A DNA stretch of 64,000 bases from Psychrobacter sp. APC 3426 (GCF_030408035.1 NZ_JASDCF010000014.1:1-64000), one strand, 5' to 3'. Numbered from the stretch's first letter, positions 27,794-37,310 are shown. Made by a program: numbers and translations. The notes: generated by a model from the sequence alone, not told the origin.

Positions 27794-29464
27794 TTACGAG
27801 TTTTTACCACGGTTGCCGCCAGTTGGACGACCTGTGCCACGGCTGTCAGAACGACCTGCTGGGCGACCTTGGCTGCCACTTGGACGACCGCGACCAGTTG
27901 CTGCACGCTCACCGCGTGGAACACCAGCGCTATCACCACGGCTTGGCCCACTGCGCTTGCCTTGGTATGGCTTGCCACCTGAACGCTCATTTGGCTTACC
28001 AGATGAATCGCGTGGTTTGCCTTGATAACCGCTGTCATTGCTAGCGCGTTGACCAGTGTTGCTGTCGCTTGAGCGACCACGGCCTTGACCACCGCCACTA
28101 GATTTACCAGCATAGCCACCACCTGAACGACCACGGCCTTGACCACCACCGCCGTTAGAGCGTCCGCGACCACGGCCACGACCATTACCTTTGTTTTCGC
28201 TAGGTACGTAAGTCTTCTTAGGCTCCATGCCTTCAATGACACATACTTCCATTTTGCGATCTAAGTAACGGTTGATAGCGTTTAACTGTGGACGATCATC
28301 CATGCTACATAGGCTGATAGCGATACCAGTACGACCAGCACGGCCACAACGACCGATACGATGCACGTAGTCTTCTGTTTGACGTGGCAAGTCATAGTTG
28401 ATTACGTGCGAGATAGCTGGCACGTCTAGACCACGAGCAGCAACGTCAGTCGCTACCAAGATTTTGCACTTACCATTACGCAAGTCTTGAACGATACGGT
28501 TACGCTTGCTTTGTGGCAAGTCACCATGTAGGAAGCTTGCTTTGTGACCGGCTTCTTGTAACTGTTTTGCCAGCTTTTCAGTGCTACGTTTGGTAGCAGC
28601 AAAGATAATGATCTGTTCCATATCTTTATGGCAAACGATTTTATCAAGTAAACGATTTTTGTGATCGAAATCATCACAGTAGTATACTTTTTCTTCGATG
28701 TGTGCTGACTCAACCTTGATAGAGACACGCTCAGGGTTCTTAGTGAAGCTGGCAGCGATTTTACCTACTGGGCCATCCCAAGTTGCTGAACACATAATCG
28801 TTTGACGATCTGTTGGTGCAGCGCGCAAGATGTCACTGATATCATCAGCAAAACCCATGTCTAGCATGCGGTCAGCTTCGTCAAGTACCAGTACTTCTAG
28901 GTTTGATAAGTCAACGCGACCCGCATTGATATGGTCAAGTAGACGACCAGGAGTTGCAACGATTACTTGAACGCCTTTTTTCAAAGCAGTAATCTGACCA
29001 TTGTATGGTGCGCCGCCAACTAATGGTACACAGAACAAGCCGCGCATGTCTTTAGAGTATGTACGAACGCTATCATGTACTTGCTGAGCAAGCTCACGCG
29101 TTGGCGTTAGGATAAGAGCTTTAGTCAATTTGTCAAAGCTAGTAGCACGGCTTAGACGGTCAAGTACTGGGATAACAAATGCCGCTGTTTTACCACTACC
29201 GGTTTGTGCAGACAATAATAAGTCGCGACCCGCTAAAGCAAAAGGAATGGCTTGTGCTTGAATAGGTGTTGGGTTGGTATAACCGCTGCGATCAAGCGCG
29301 GTCAAAATCGGCTTGGCAATATTAAGGTCAGTAAAGGTTACTTGATCTTCATCAGTGGCGTCAGTAGCTGCCGCTTGAGTATCAGTATTTGAAGTAGTAT
29401 TTGGGGTGTCAGTGTTTTCGATGATGCCGTTTTCAGCGGCGATTGCAGATAAGATATCAGTCAT
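27794..29464 (-). CDS. DEAD-box RNA helicase with RGG-rich tail
   Basis: A 556-residue ATP-dependent RNA helicase. Motifs in order: Q-motif (PTPIQAQAI), motif I AQTGSGKT, PTRELA, TPGR, motif II DEAD, motif III SAT, then HGDLPQSKR, ATDVAARGLD and the motif VI HRIGRCGRAGRTG. The core ends near residue 400. The last 150 residues are almost only G, R, S, Q, K and P (GRGRGRGRSNGGGGQGRGR), an RNA-binding low-complexity tail. It is closest to RhlE/CsdA-type helicases, which unwind structured RNA and assist ribosome assembly and RNA decay in the cold. AAGGATTCTC precedes the ATG, and a gene-free leader region of about 500 bases lies upstream. Confidence 0.93.
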   Translation of the reverse strand: MTDILSAIAAENGIIENTDTPNTTSNTDTQAAATDATDEDQVTFTDLNIAKPILTALDRSGYTNPTPIQAQAIPFALAGRDLLLSAQTGSGKTAAFVIPVLDRLSRATSFDKLTKALILTPTRELAQQVHDSVRTYSKDMRGLFCVPLVGGAPYNGQITALKKGVQVIVATPGRLLDHINAGRVDLSNLEVLVLDEADRMLDMGFADDISDILRAAPTDRQTIMCSATWDGPVGKIAASFTKNPERVSIKVESAHIEEKVYYCDDFDHKNRLLDKIVCHKDMEQIIIFAATKRSTEKLAKQLQEAGHKASFLHGDLPQSKRNRIVQDLRNGKCKILVATDVAARGLDVPAISHVINYDLPRQTEDYVHRIGRCGRAGRTGIAISLCSMDDRPQLNAINRYLDRKMEVCVIEGMEPKKTYVPSENKGNGRGRGRGRSNGGGGQGRGRSGGGYAGKSSGGGQGRGRSSDSNTGQRASNDSGYQGKPRDSSGKPNERSGGKPYQGKRSGPSRGDSAGVPRGERAATGRGRPSGSQGRPAGRSDSRGTGRPTGGNRGKNS

Positions 29465-29969
29465 GAGAATCCTTGGTAAGTATAAGTTGCTGTAAATTCA
29501 GCAAGCTTGATGCATACCACTGATAACCGTTCACCACGCTGCCTTTATTAAAGAATTACCGGACCACGTATAAGTGTCGATAATCAGAAGCCAAGCCAAT
29601 AAAGCTTAGAGCCTCTACAATAAATGCGTTCGTGCTGTCTGACGTATTTTGGTGGTAGTGCCGAGTGTCTTATCCTTGTTTGATATAAGCGCATTATCGA
29701 TGCTTTGTCCAAAGCAGATAAAGTCAAATAACAACCAATCTAAACCATAATTATGATTCAGTAGATAAGATATGAGTCAAAAATAACAATTTTTAGTGAA
29801 GCGTTATTTAAGTACACAAAATCATCGGCAACAATTACTCTCGGTCAATCCTAGACCCAAAATCGCAGGCGATGTTATCAATCTCATAATACACGCTAGT
29901 CATTGCTAACGTGGCGACGCAGTATAACACAATAAAAAACTATATGTACCTTTTTTAACATTTTCAGCG
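29465..29969. other. Gene-free leader region upstream of the helicase
   Basis: About 505 bases with no ORF lie between the helicase start and the IS element. Cold-induced DEAD-box mRNAs (csdA/deaD) are known to have long structured 5' leaders. I see no decisive promoter and no named riboswitch, so the transcribed part is not defined. Confidence 0.4.
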
Positions 29970-30036
29970 CAGAATTCCCCTACTTCTAAAGTAGTGGGAT
30001 GAATGCGTCAGACTTTTGGTATGGTACAATAGCTTC

Positions 30037-31188
30037 ATGCCAAAACAAATCCTAAAAGCCCATAAAGTCAGGCTGTACCCCAATGAAGAACAGCAAATAT
30101 TCTTTGCCAAATCATTCGGCTGTACACGCTTTATCTGGAATAGGATGCTTAGTGACAAGGTTGATCATTACAACGAGCATAAGACCGAGCTTAAAAATAC
30201 TCCTGCTCACTATAAGAAAGAGTTTGATTGGCTCAAAGAAGTTGATAGCCTGGCACTGGCTAACGTCCAACAAAACCTAAGAGCTGCCTATAACAAGTTT
30301 TTCAAGCAAGGCGCAGGCTTCCCAAAATTCAAAAAAAAAGGCCATCGTGACAGCTACACTACCAATAATCAAAAAGGCACAGTAGCGATCACAGATAGCA
30401 CCGTCAAACTGCCTAAGATTGGTCATATCAAAGCCAAGTTTCCAGCCATGATAAATGGTTTGATTAAGAGCTCCACGGTCAGTAAAGAGCCTACAGGTAA
30501 GTATTTTGTCAGCCTATTGGTTGAAACCATCGCTACAACACTGCCAAAAACCCACTCTAACATCGGCATTGATTTAGGCTTAACAGACTTCATCGTCTTA
30601 TCAGACGGTACAAGAGTTGCTAACCCTAAGTTTCTATCTAAGCTGCAAAGCAAGCTTGCGCGAGAGCAAAAAATATTAACCAAACGTAGAGCCGTTGCTA
30701 AAGCGAATCAACGCAAGCTGTCTGACAGCCGCAACTATCAAAAGCAAAAACTCAAAGTCGCCAAAGTCTACGAGCGTATCACGAATTGCCGAAAAGACTT
30801 TCTACACAAACTCTCATTCACTCTCATCAAAAACCACGATGTGATTGCGATTGAGGACTTGAACGTCAAAGGCATGGTTAAGAACAAAAAGCTTGCTAAA
30901 GCCATATCAGACAGCTCATGGTCAACCTTCACCACCATGCTGAACTACAAGGCTGAATGGTACGGCAAAACGCTAATCAAGGTTGATAGATGGTATCCCT
31001 CTTCTAAGACCTGCTCAAACTGCAACCATCTACTGACTAAAGCTGAATTGCCGCTGTCGGTTAGAATATGGAATTGTCCGAGTTGCCAGCAAAAGCATGA
31101 TAGAGACATCAACGCCAGTATCAACATCCTCAACGAAGGACTAAGGCTGGCAACACTCAAAACCGTCGGTACGACGGGGTTAGCTTAG
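30037..31188 (+). CDS. tnpB: TnpB RNA-guided endonuclease
   Basis: A 383-residue protein, intact from MPKQILKAHKVRLYPN to the end. The RuvC-like catalytic residues look complete: Asp179 in GIDLGLTDF, Glu273 in AIEDLNVKGM and Asp357 in HDRDINASINI. A four-cysteine zinc finger lies between the last two (CSNCN ... CPSC). I chose the ATG at 30037; an in-frame TTG at 30016 would add seven residues but lacks support. TnpB proteins use an RNA made from the element's right end to cut the empty donor site, which favours keeping the element. The 3' end of the gene probably overlaps that RNA. Confidence 0.93.
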   Translation: MPKQILKAHKVRLYPNEEQQIFFAKSFGCTRFIWNRMLSDKVDHYNEHKTELKNTPAHYKKEFDWLKEVDSLALANVQQNLRAAYNKFFKQGAGFPKFKKKGHRDSYTTNNQKGTVAITDSTVKLPKIGHIKAKFPAMINGLIKSSTVSKEPTGKYFVSLLVETIATTLPKTHSNIGIDLGLTDFIVLSDGTRVANPKFLSKLQSKLAREQKILTKRRAVAKANQRKLSDSRNYQKQKLKVAKVYERITNCRKDFLHKLSFTLIKNHDVIAIEDLNVKGMVKNKKLAKAISDSSWSTFTTMLNYKAEWYGKTLIKVDRWYPSSKTCSNCNHLLTKAELPLSVRIWNCPSCQQKHDRDINASINILNEGLRLATLKTVGTTGLA

Positions 31189-31275
31189 TCCATTTGCCTA
31201 ACCACTGATACAAAATATCGTATCAAGTATGGGTATTACCTAAGAAACCGCCACCTCTATAGGTGGTGGGTAGTT
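31100..31275 (+). ncRNA. Putative reRNA (omega RNA) at the element's right end
   Basis: In TnpB systems the guide RNA scaffold spans the last part of tnpB and the non-coding right end, with the guide lying just outside. Here about 90 non-coding bases after the tnpB stop end in the right-end hairpin. Placement is by family knowledge. Both boundaries are approximate. Confidence 0.45.
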
Positions 31276-31420
31276 CATTAAAGGTCTGTTCAACCCTCAG
31301 ATAGACTGCTGGCAGTGGCCACTTTTTCAATAAGATGCAGCTATTCACTAAGCTGCTTGTAAGTGGTAAAGCATTTACATGTTATTGAAGGTTTTGGCCA
31401 TTTATAGCATTTCTGAGTTT

Positions 31421-32497
31421 TTATTTCGCTATATTAACCTCAGTCACATAGGTTGGCAGCTGCCATGCCCCGCCCGCTTCAATCATACGGCAAAGTCCTG
31501 TGGTACTTTCATGGCTTTTTTCAAAAGCATTACCCGTCCATACCCAGTCGATTTTAGTAACACAATCACCGATACCACGCCCTTTTTGTACTGATGTTAA
31601 TTTACCTTTATCAAAGTCTGTCGCGATGGTTGTCACTAGCTTAGGATTATAAGGCTTACGATCGTTGATGACCCATACGCCTGTACCGCTATTATAAGCA
31701 CTGATCCAACAATCATGCTTTGCCAATAACTGCTTATTATTGAGTCTAAAGATGCGCCAAGATGAGGCATCAGATAATTTAGGGCAAGTGCTATCTGCAT
31801 CCTTCAAGGTGGTTTTCATTAACGCGGATAACTCAGATGACTTCATCATAAACTGTTTATTATTTCTTACTGCCGCTTTAGAGGCCGGTAATACCAAACT
31901 TAACTGCGGCGCAGGCTTAGGTGACAACACCGAACTATTAGATTTGGTCGCCTTGTCACTGTCGATAAAAGCACTTGGTGTCCCTACTCGACCTTGAACC
32001 TCATCTGCCTTTAGCATGACGGCACTAGCACCTTTGTCAGACAGATGCCAGCGTGAGTTACGTAGTACAAGCTCGATTTTGCTTGATTTGCTCAAAGCAT
32101 CGATGAGCGCTGTGACTTGTGTTGACGTCAGTTCAGCATTGCCAGTAGCGGTTGAAAACGGCTTGGTTTCGCCAAAGTCTTTATCATTAATAAACAACGA
32201 TATACGATGGCGGTTGCCCAACTGCATGAGCGCTTTAGACGAGCTTTCTTTAGCGCCGCCTAGCTTCACTTTGCCATCGACAGTGGCATTCGCACCAGCC
32301 CGACGTACCAATAATATCGATACGGGATATTCACTGTTGTTATCCGCTTGGTAACCTGCCAGCCGGCAAGTGCGGGTATTATCGCAGGCAACCTGCCAAT
32401 CTTGACTGGTGAGCTCAGTGCCCGCGATACTGGCTGTGCTAAAAAAAGCCGCACTGATAGCGGCAAACATTGGAAGTAATATTTTATTTTTCATCAT
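31421..32497 (-). CDS. DUF1176 periplasmic protein
   Basis: A protein of about 358 residues with a clear Sec signal peptide (MMKNKILLPMFAAISAAFFSTASIA, cleaved after ASIA). The mature part fits DUF1176: WQVACDNTRTCRLAGYQ near the start, SRWHLSDKGASAVMLKADEVQGRVGTPSA in the middle, and a C-terminal half with WRIFRLNNKQLLAKHDCW and IGDCVTKIDWVW. Six or so cysteines suggest disulfides. I started at 32497 because the 81 codons upstream in the same frame carry no fold-like sequence and would bury the signal peptide. Function unknown. It is transcribed alone. Confidence 0.85.
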   Translation of the reverse strand: MMKNKILLPMFAAISAAFFSTASIAGTELTSQDWQVACDNTRTCRLAGYQADNNSEYPVSILLVRRAGANATVDGKVKLGGAKESSSKALMQLGNRHRISLFINDKDFGETKPFSTATGNAELTSTQVTALIDALSKSSKIELVLRNSRWHLSDKGASAVMLKADEVQGRVGTPSAFIDSDKATKSNSSVLSPKPAPQLSLVLPASKAAVRNNKQFMMKSSELSALMKTTLKDADSTCPKLSDASSWRIFRLNNKQLLAKHDCWISAYNSGTGVWVINDRKPYNPKLVTTIATDFDKGKLTSVQKGRGIGDCVTKIDWVWTGNAFEKSHESTTGLCRMIEAGGAWQLPTYVTEVNIAK

Positions 32498-33042
32498 TAA
32501 TAGAGGTTTCTTTATTATTATTTTTGAATTTGATGGGTCGGTTATGAGGTCTGATGTAGAGAGCTCAGCAATGTCTAGATGCTTACTACTCTGCGCATGG
32601 TTTTTATCCATACCATGATGACTCACATTAGTAGCCCTGTCTCTATTCACAATATTAGCTGCGATATCGCCAACACTCAAATCATATTTGCTCATAGGGC
32701 TAAGGCTTGTGCTGCTCAAATTACCGTTATCATTCCTCATAATCGTTACTCATCAATAGAAGAAGTATAACCACCTGTCCATTAGGATTGGTGGCCTGCT
32801 ATCTTAACGTATCAATGTTTCTATCTGTTATGATAATGTACCATTATGTAAGCAAAAAAGTATATAGTTTTGCTAAATATATTCATATTTTTGAATATAA
32901 AGAGTATATAGACAGGATAATGGAGATAAGACTAAGGCCGATAAGTGAGTCACCTACCAGCCTTATAACCGTAATACCATTAATTCTAATGTGCTTCAAC
33001 AGGCATTAATTTCAGTATTAGATAAGATTCCTATAAAAGCAT

Positions 33043-33897
33043 TTAATCAATGGGTTTTAATACCAGATCTACGGCACGTTTAACCGCTGGGCGTGCCGCG
33101 ATGGATTCCGCCCAACGTTTTACATGTGTATAATCGTCTACCTGTAAAAATTCAGCCGCTTCATAGAGCTTGCCTAACACTAACTGTCCATACCATGACC
33201 AAATAATCATATCAGCAATGTTGTAATCGGTTTCGTCATTACCGCCCATGTACTTGTTGTCTTTTAGATGAGTATCAAGCACATCAAGCTGACGTTTGGT
33301 CTCCATCGTATAGCGGTTGATTGGATACTCTAATGGCTCGGGTGCATAAGCATAGAAATGTCCAAAGCCGCCACCTAAGAAAGGTGCACTACCCATTTGC
33401 CACATCACCCAAGACAAGCAGTCTGCTCGCGCTTTGCCTGGTGACAACGGAATAAACTTGCCAAACTTTTCAGCCAGATATATTAAGATAGCACCCGACT
33501 CAAAAATAGCAATGGGCTCGCCAGCAGCATCACTAGAATAATCCACCAAAGCTGGGATTTTTGAATTGGGGTTAATCGTCACAAACCCAGAGCCAAACTG
33601 CTCACCCTTAGATATATCAATCTGATAAGCATCATACTTAGCACCGCTGACACCTAGCTCAGCCAACTCTTCCAATAGCATGTTTACTTTGACGCCATTT
33701 GGGGTGTTTAATGAGTATAGCTGTAGCGGTGCATCGCCAAGTGGCAGCTCTTTTTCATAACGCGCGCCTGCTGTCGGGCGATTGATACTGGCAAACTTAC
33801 CACCATTTTCAGCATCGTTTGTCCATACCTTTGGTGGTACATAGGCAGTGCTAGCGCTGCTTTTTTCATTATTATTAATAGTATTATCTTGGCTCAT
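33043..33897 (-). CDS. yghU: YghU-type glutathione S-transferase / disulfide-bond oxidoreductase
   Basis: A 284-residue GST-fold protein with the long N-terminal extension typical of YghU (VPPKVWTNDAENGGKFASINRPTAG). The thioredoxin-like domain includes LYSLNTPNGVKVNMLLEEL and NPNSKIPALVD with ESGAILIYLAEKFG. The helical C-terminal domain includes DYNIADMIIWSWYG. YghU reduces disulfides using bound glutathione and has weak organic peroxidase activity. AAGGACACACT precedes the ATG. Single gene. The 302-bp gap between it and DUF1176 (32741-33042) shows nothing that I can name. Confidence 0.9.
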   Translation of the reverse strand: MSQDNTINNNEKSSASTAYVPPKVWTNDAENGGKFASINRPTAGARYEKELPLGDAPLQLYSLNTPNGVKVNMLLEELAELGVSGAKYDAYQIDISKGEQFGSGFVTINPNSKIPALVDYSSDAAGEPIAIFESGAILIYLAEKFGKFIPLSPGKARADCLSWVMWQMGSAPFLGGGFGHFYAYAPEPLEYPINRYTMETKRQLDVLDTHLKDNKYMGGNDETDYNIADMIIWSWYGQLVLGKLYEAAEFLQVDDYTHVKRWAESIAARPAVKRAVDLVLKPID

Positions 33898-34212
33898 AGT
33901 GTGTCCTTATTTTTTCGATTTACCGTTCAAATTTATCATTATGGGTTTGGCTCTATAGCATTAGGGTTTACAGTGCTAATAGAGATTTTGCTAATCAAGA
34001 GAGCATTTATTCTTTGATATCTCAGTTTTTATCCTTGGTGGACATAATAGTTTCAGTCACAAGCAAGCCCTTACTATAACGAGAACGGCCCACTTTATTA
34101 AAGCCCTCTCTTGTAATCAGTGTTTTAGGCATCTAGTGAGCAAGGCTTTATTCATTAAATCCTGCATTTTTATCGTCTAGGTTTTTGCTTGTCTAATTAT
34201 GGTAATGAATCA

Positions 34213-34231
34213 ATCATAACGAGTTTATGAT
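34213..34231. promoter_or_regulatory. Inverted repeat upstream of the efflux gene
   Basis: ATCATAA and TTATGAT flank five bases, about 150 bp upstream of the MFS gene, in an otherwise featureless 485-bp gap (33898-34382). TGAATCAA and TTGATTCA also occur nearby as a wider inverted pair. It could be an operator or a chance AT-rich palindrome. Confidence 0.25.
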
Positions 34232-34382
34232 AAACCGTTACCTTGATTCACTTTTATTGTTATTCACTCTTTCTTATACTACATCGCTTACAGAACAAGC
34301 TAATAGCGAATGGGTTATGATCTGCCCTATTCGCTTATTTTTCTAATGTTGTAACGAACACAAACTGACTAATGAGATTTAC

Positions 34383-35759
34383 ATGGTTACGCTAACTCCG
34401 ACGCAAGATAAGTACCTGCCCTACGTGTTAGCAGTAGCACTATTCATGCAAATCTTAGACGCCACGATTTTAAATACGTCGCTACCACAAATGGCTCAAG
34501 CGCTTGGTGAATCGCCACTGAAGATGCAATGGGCGGTCATTAGTTATGCGTTAACCTTGGCAATATTTATCCCTATCAGTGGGTTTTTGGCCGATAAATA
34601 CGGTACGCGACGTGTCTTTCTCACAGCGATTATCATCTTTTCTATCGGCTCGATACTATGTGCAGCGTCTCCAACATTAGACTTCTTGGTTGGCTCGCGG
34701 GTGATTCAAGGCATTGGCGGCGCCATGATGACACCGGTTGCTCGGTTGATACTGGTAAAGTCTTACCCACGCAACAAGTTACTGACCGTCATGAACTTCG
34801 CTGTCATACCGGCATTGGTCGCCCCTTTGGTAGGGCCAGTATTGGGCGGCTATATCGTCCAATACGCCAGTTGGCATTGGATATTCTTGATTAATATTCC
34901 GATGGGTATTGTCGGGTTTATCATGGGCAAAAAACTGGTCCCAGCGCTATTTGAGGATACCAAGCGTTTGGATTGGACTGGATTTGCATTATTTGCAGCA
35001 GCAGCTTGCGGGTTTACCCTTGCGGTAGAATTTGGCTCACAAACGGGGCGCGGGCTTTATGGTTTATTACTCGGTTTAGCGGCAAGTATCCTGATAGGTG
35101 CTTATGTTTGGCATGCCAAAAAACGACAAGCGCCATTGTTTCCCTTAAGTTTATTTGATATTCGCACCTTTCGTATTGGGATTACCGGTAATTTATTTAC
35201 ACGCTTGGGCATCAGTGCCGTACCATTCCTGCTACCGCTACTACTGCAAGTGGTGTTTGAATACTCTCCATCACAAGCAGGGTGGCTACTCGCTCCTATC
35301 GCTGTCGGTGCCATCGGCATCAAACCTTGGGTTAGCAAAATCATTCAACGTTTTAGCTACCGTAAAGTGTTGGTCTTCAATACCTTTTTTATGGGCGCAC
35401 TCATCATTATTTTGGCGCAGTTCAATGATGCATCGCAATGGATTTGGTTTATTCCTATCTTGACCGTCATGGGCGCTTGTAACTCGATGCAATTCAGTGC
35501 CATGAACACGATTACTATCGGCGATTTAGAGGGCACAGAGACCAGTAGCGGTAATAGCCTAATGGCCGTCAATCAGCAATTGGCGATTAGTTTTGGCATT
35601 GCCTTTGGCGCAGCACTGCTCAACTTATTGCGTGAGCGCTTTGAGCTTGATACCTTGGCTGCGTTTCAGACGACATACTGGATACTTGGGATTTTAACCA
35701 TCCTTTCAGGACTGTACTTTTTACGCCTCAAGCCTGAGGATGGTCGCGGCTTATACTGA
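34383..35759 (+). CDS. MFS multidrug efflux transporter, DHA2 family (MdtD-like)
   Basis: A 458-residue inner-membrane protein with about 14 hydrophobic segments. DHA2 motifs are clear: LDATILNTSLPQMAQ in helix 1, motif A GFLADKYGTRRVF, and motif C-like IPALVAPLVGPVLGG in helix 5. ASWHWIFLINIPMGI follows, as in MdtD/EmrB. Length agrees with MdtD (about 470). Likely a proton-driven exporter of drugs or metabolites; the substrate cannot be told. It stands alone and ends at a strong bidirectional terminator. Confidence 0.88.
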   Translation: MVTLTPTQDKYLPYVLAVALFMQILDATILNTSLPQMAQALGESPLKMQWAVISYALTLAIFIPISGFLADKYGTRRVFLTAIIIFSIGSILCAASPTLDFLVGSRVIQGIGGAMMTPVARLILVKSYPRNKLLTVMNFAVIPALVAPLVGPVLGGYIVQYASWHWIFLINIPMGIVGFIMGKKLVPALFEDTKRLDWTGFALFAAAACGFTLAVEFGSQTGRGLYGLLLGLAASILIGAYVWHAKKRQAPLFPLSLFDIRTFRIGITGNLFTRLGISAVPFLLPLLLQVVFEYSPSQAGWLLAPIAVGAIGIKPWVSKIIQRFSYRKVLVFNTFFMGALIIILAQFNDASQWIWFIPILTVMGACNSMQFSAMNTITIGDLEGTETSSGNSLMAVNQQLAISFGIAFGAALLNLLRERFELDTLAAFQTTYWILGILTILSGLYFLRLKPEDGRGLY

Positions 35760-35802
35760 TATACTGATACGCTAGTTTAAGGACGAGATTACCAATAAAA
35801 AA

Positions 35803-35844
35803 TGCCCGCCTGCTTTTGGTTTTATGTCCAAAAACAGGCGGGCA
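35803..35844. terminator. Bidirectional terminator between efflux gene and bacterioferritin
   Basis: TGCCCGCCTG (35803-35812) pairs perfectly with CAGGCGGGCA (35835-35844), with A-rich sequence on the left for the minus strand. It separates the convergent MFS and bfr genes. Confidence 0.75.
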
Positions 35845-35906
35845 CATTCATATATTTAAGAAAAGGTTCTGTTTATAGTCGCTGGCAAGCGCCTTAGTTA
35901 AGGCGC

Positions 35907-36380
35907 CTAATCATCCTTGATTTGCGATTGAATGTAGCGCTCAACACCAATGCTTTCAATCAAGTCCTCTTGCGTCTCTAACCAGTCTTGATACTCTTCA
36001 TTACCGTCTTTTAACGTGGTTAGCAATTGACGAGAGACATAATCACGCTGCGTTTCACATAATGTGATGGCGTCAGTAATGATGTCAAACTTTTGCTTCT
36101 CTAAACGCAGATTGCATTCAATAATCTCTGGTACATCTTCACCAACGAGCACCTTACCAAGTTCTTGTAAGTTTGGCAGACCACCTAACAACAAGATACG
36201 AGCAATCAAGTCATCTGACCATTTCATCTCAGCGATAGATTGTTTGTATAACGAATCATTGAGTGCTTCAAGCCCCCAATGACGCGCAATGCGAGCATGC
36301 AAAAAATACTGGTTAATTGCAATCAGCGACTGTCCCAGCACTTTATTTAAACTGCGAACCACTTCTTTATTCCCTTTCAT
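35907..36380 (-). CDS. bfr: Bacterioferritin, heme-binding subunit lacking a ferroxidase centre
   Basis: A 157-residue four-helix bacterioferritin. Numbering matches E. coli Bfr from the start Met. The heme ligand Met52 is present (SIAEMKW), but the di-iron site is mostly gone: position 18 is Ser instead of Glu, 54 is Trp instead of His, 127 is Asn instead of Glu and 130 is Tyr instead of His; only Glu51 and Glu94 remain. It lies 81 bases downstream of a second bfr that has the opposite set of residues, so the two likely form one mixed 24-mer. This subunit would carry heme for electron transfer during iron release. Confidence 0.92.
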   Translation of the reverse strand: MKGNKEVVRSLNKVLGQSLIAINQYFLHARIARHWGLEALNDSLYKQSIAEMKWSDDLIARILLLGGLPNLQELGKVLVGEDVPEIIECNLRLEKQKFDIITDAITLCETQRDYVSRQLLTTLKDGNEEYQDWLETQEDLIESIGVERYIQSQIKDD

Positions 36381-36461
36381 GGCGCCTCTCCTTATCTATT
36401 ATGATTTAAGCCAAATCTTTGTTTTTAGTTATATCCATCGTGAGGTTAAACGAGCACGATA

Positions 36462-36950
36462 TTAAACATGATTTGGGCTCACTTCGGCCATTTGACTTTG
36501 TAGATAATTAGGCAGACCAATCATATCAATCAGACGCAGCTGTTGCTCTAGCCAATGCGCATGATCTTCTTCAGTGTCTTTAAGCTGCTCAACCAGTATC
36601 TCACGTGTGACATAGTCATGCTCTTCTTCACACAGCGCAATACCGTCCTTTAAGTGTTGCTGTACCTGATATTCTAAATCAAGGTCGAACTGCAGCATCT
36701 CAGGAACGCTTGTGCCAATGTTAATCTCGTTCACACTCATTTTAGGCGTGCCGCTTAGCATCAAAATCCGACGGATGATGGCTTGCGCATGCAAGGTTTC
36801 ATCTTCCATCTCATGATTGATGCGATCAAACAACTTGCCGTAATGCCACTCAGCATACATCTCCGAGTGAATAAAGTACTGGTCACGAGCTGCAAGCTCT
36901 CCACCCAACAAAAAATTTAAATAATCAATAACTTTTTGACTGCCTATCAT
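36462..36950 (-). CDS. bfr: Bacterioferritin, ferroxidase subunit lacking the heme Met
   Basis: A 162-residue bacterioferritin. The ATG at 36950 is preferred over an adjacent GTG because AGGAG lies eight bases upstream and the numbering then fits. Ferroxidase ligands are present: Glu18 in [11 protein letters not shown], Glu51 and His54 in DETLHA, the Glu near position 93 in DLDLEYQ, and Glu127/His130 in DTEEDH. Position 52, the heme-binding Met, is Thr. It would oxidise Fe(II) in a mixed shell with the next gene's product. First gene of the bfr pair; a promoter with a TAATTATAT-type -10 is plausible upstream but weak. Confidence 0.92.
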   Translation of the reverse strand: MIGSQKVIDYLNFLLGGELAARDQYFIHSEMYAEWHYGKLFDRINHEMEDETLHAQAIIRRILMLSGTPKMSVNEINIGTSVPEMLQFDLDLEYQVQQHLKDGIALCEEEHDYVTREILVEQLKDTEEDHAHWLEQQLRLIDMIGLPNYLQSQMAEVSPNHV

Positions 36951-36953
36951 CAC

Positions 36954-37310
36954 CCATACTCCTGTATTTATTTATTATGCAGCGTACATTCACAATAATG
37001 CATATAATTAAAGCGTTATTGATAAACTGCTCAGTAAAGATTAAAACCTATAAGAAGTCTTACAAACGAACATAGATATAGTAGCATAGAGCCGCTGGAT
37101 GGATTGTGACGTTGTGAACTAAGAATAAATATCAATTAAGAATTTTAAATTGGTTAGTATTGCGACTGGTTACAGCAGCCAACCTCTCAGCATAGCGATA
37201 CACCATTGAGTTGAGTGTCTTAGTAAGGTTGTATAGACGCTCACTACCGCCCCTCTCTATATCATAAAACTGGATAAGTAAGAGGTGGTAACAGCTAGAG
37301 GTGGTATTGC
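36954..37310. other. Gap between bfd and the bfr pair
   Basis: About 357 bases without a gene. Near the bfd stop AGGTGGTA occurs twice, 17 bases apart (about 37282-37306). No strong terminator or Fur box was found here, so whether bfd transcription runs into bfr is open. Confidence 0.4.

Larger units (their letters stand above)
29971..31275 (+). mobile_element. tnpB-only IS200/IS605-group element (IS1341-like)
   Basis: The left end has the hairpin CTACTT-CTA-AAGTAG (29979-29993) within CCCC...TGGG, and the right end has CCACCT-CTAT-AGGTGG (31251-31266) extended by flanking CG/GG pairs. Between them is one complete tnpB and no tnpA, so it depends on a Y1 transposase elsewhere. Subterminal hairpins instead of inverted repeats, and no target duplication, are typical of this group. 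Exact cleavage points are not set by sequence alone. It sits between the helicase leader and the DUF1176 gene. Confidence 0.85.

Noticed and set aside
27772..28242. Open antisense frames opposite the helicase 3' end
   Set aside because: They are by-products of the GGT/CGT-rich codons of the RGG tail: the translations are simple Val/Ala or Arg/Pro/Leu strings without start signals.
30016..30036. TTG start seven codons upstream for tnpB
   Set aside because: The ATG at 30037 gives the normal TnpB N-terminus, and nothing supports the TTG.
32498..32740. N-terminal extension of the DUF1176 protein by 81 codons
   Set aside because: It would bury a clear signal peptide and shows no domain-like sequence.
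36954..37030. Fur box before the bacterioferritin pair
   Set aside because: AATAATGCATATAATTA resembles one only loosely and lacks the GATAAT/ATTATC arms.
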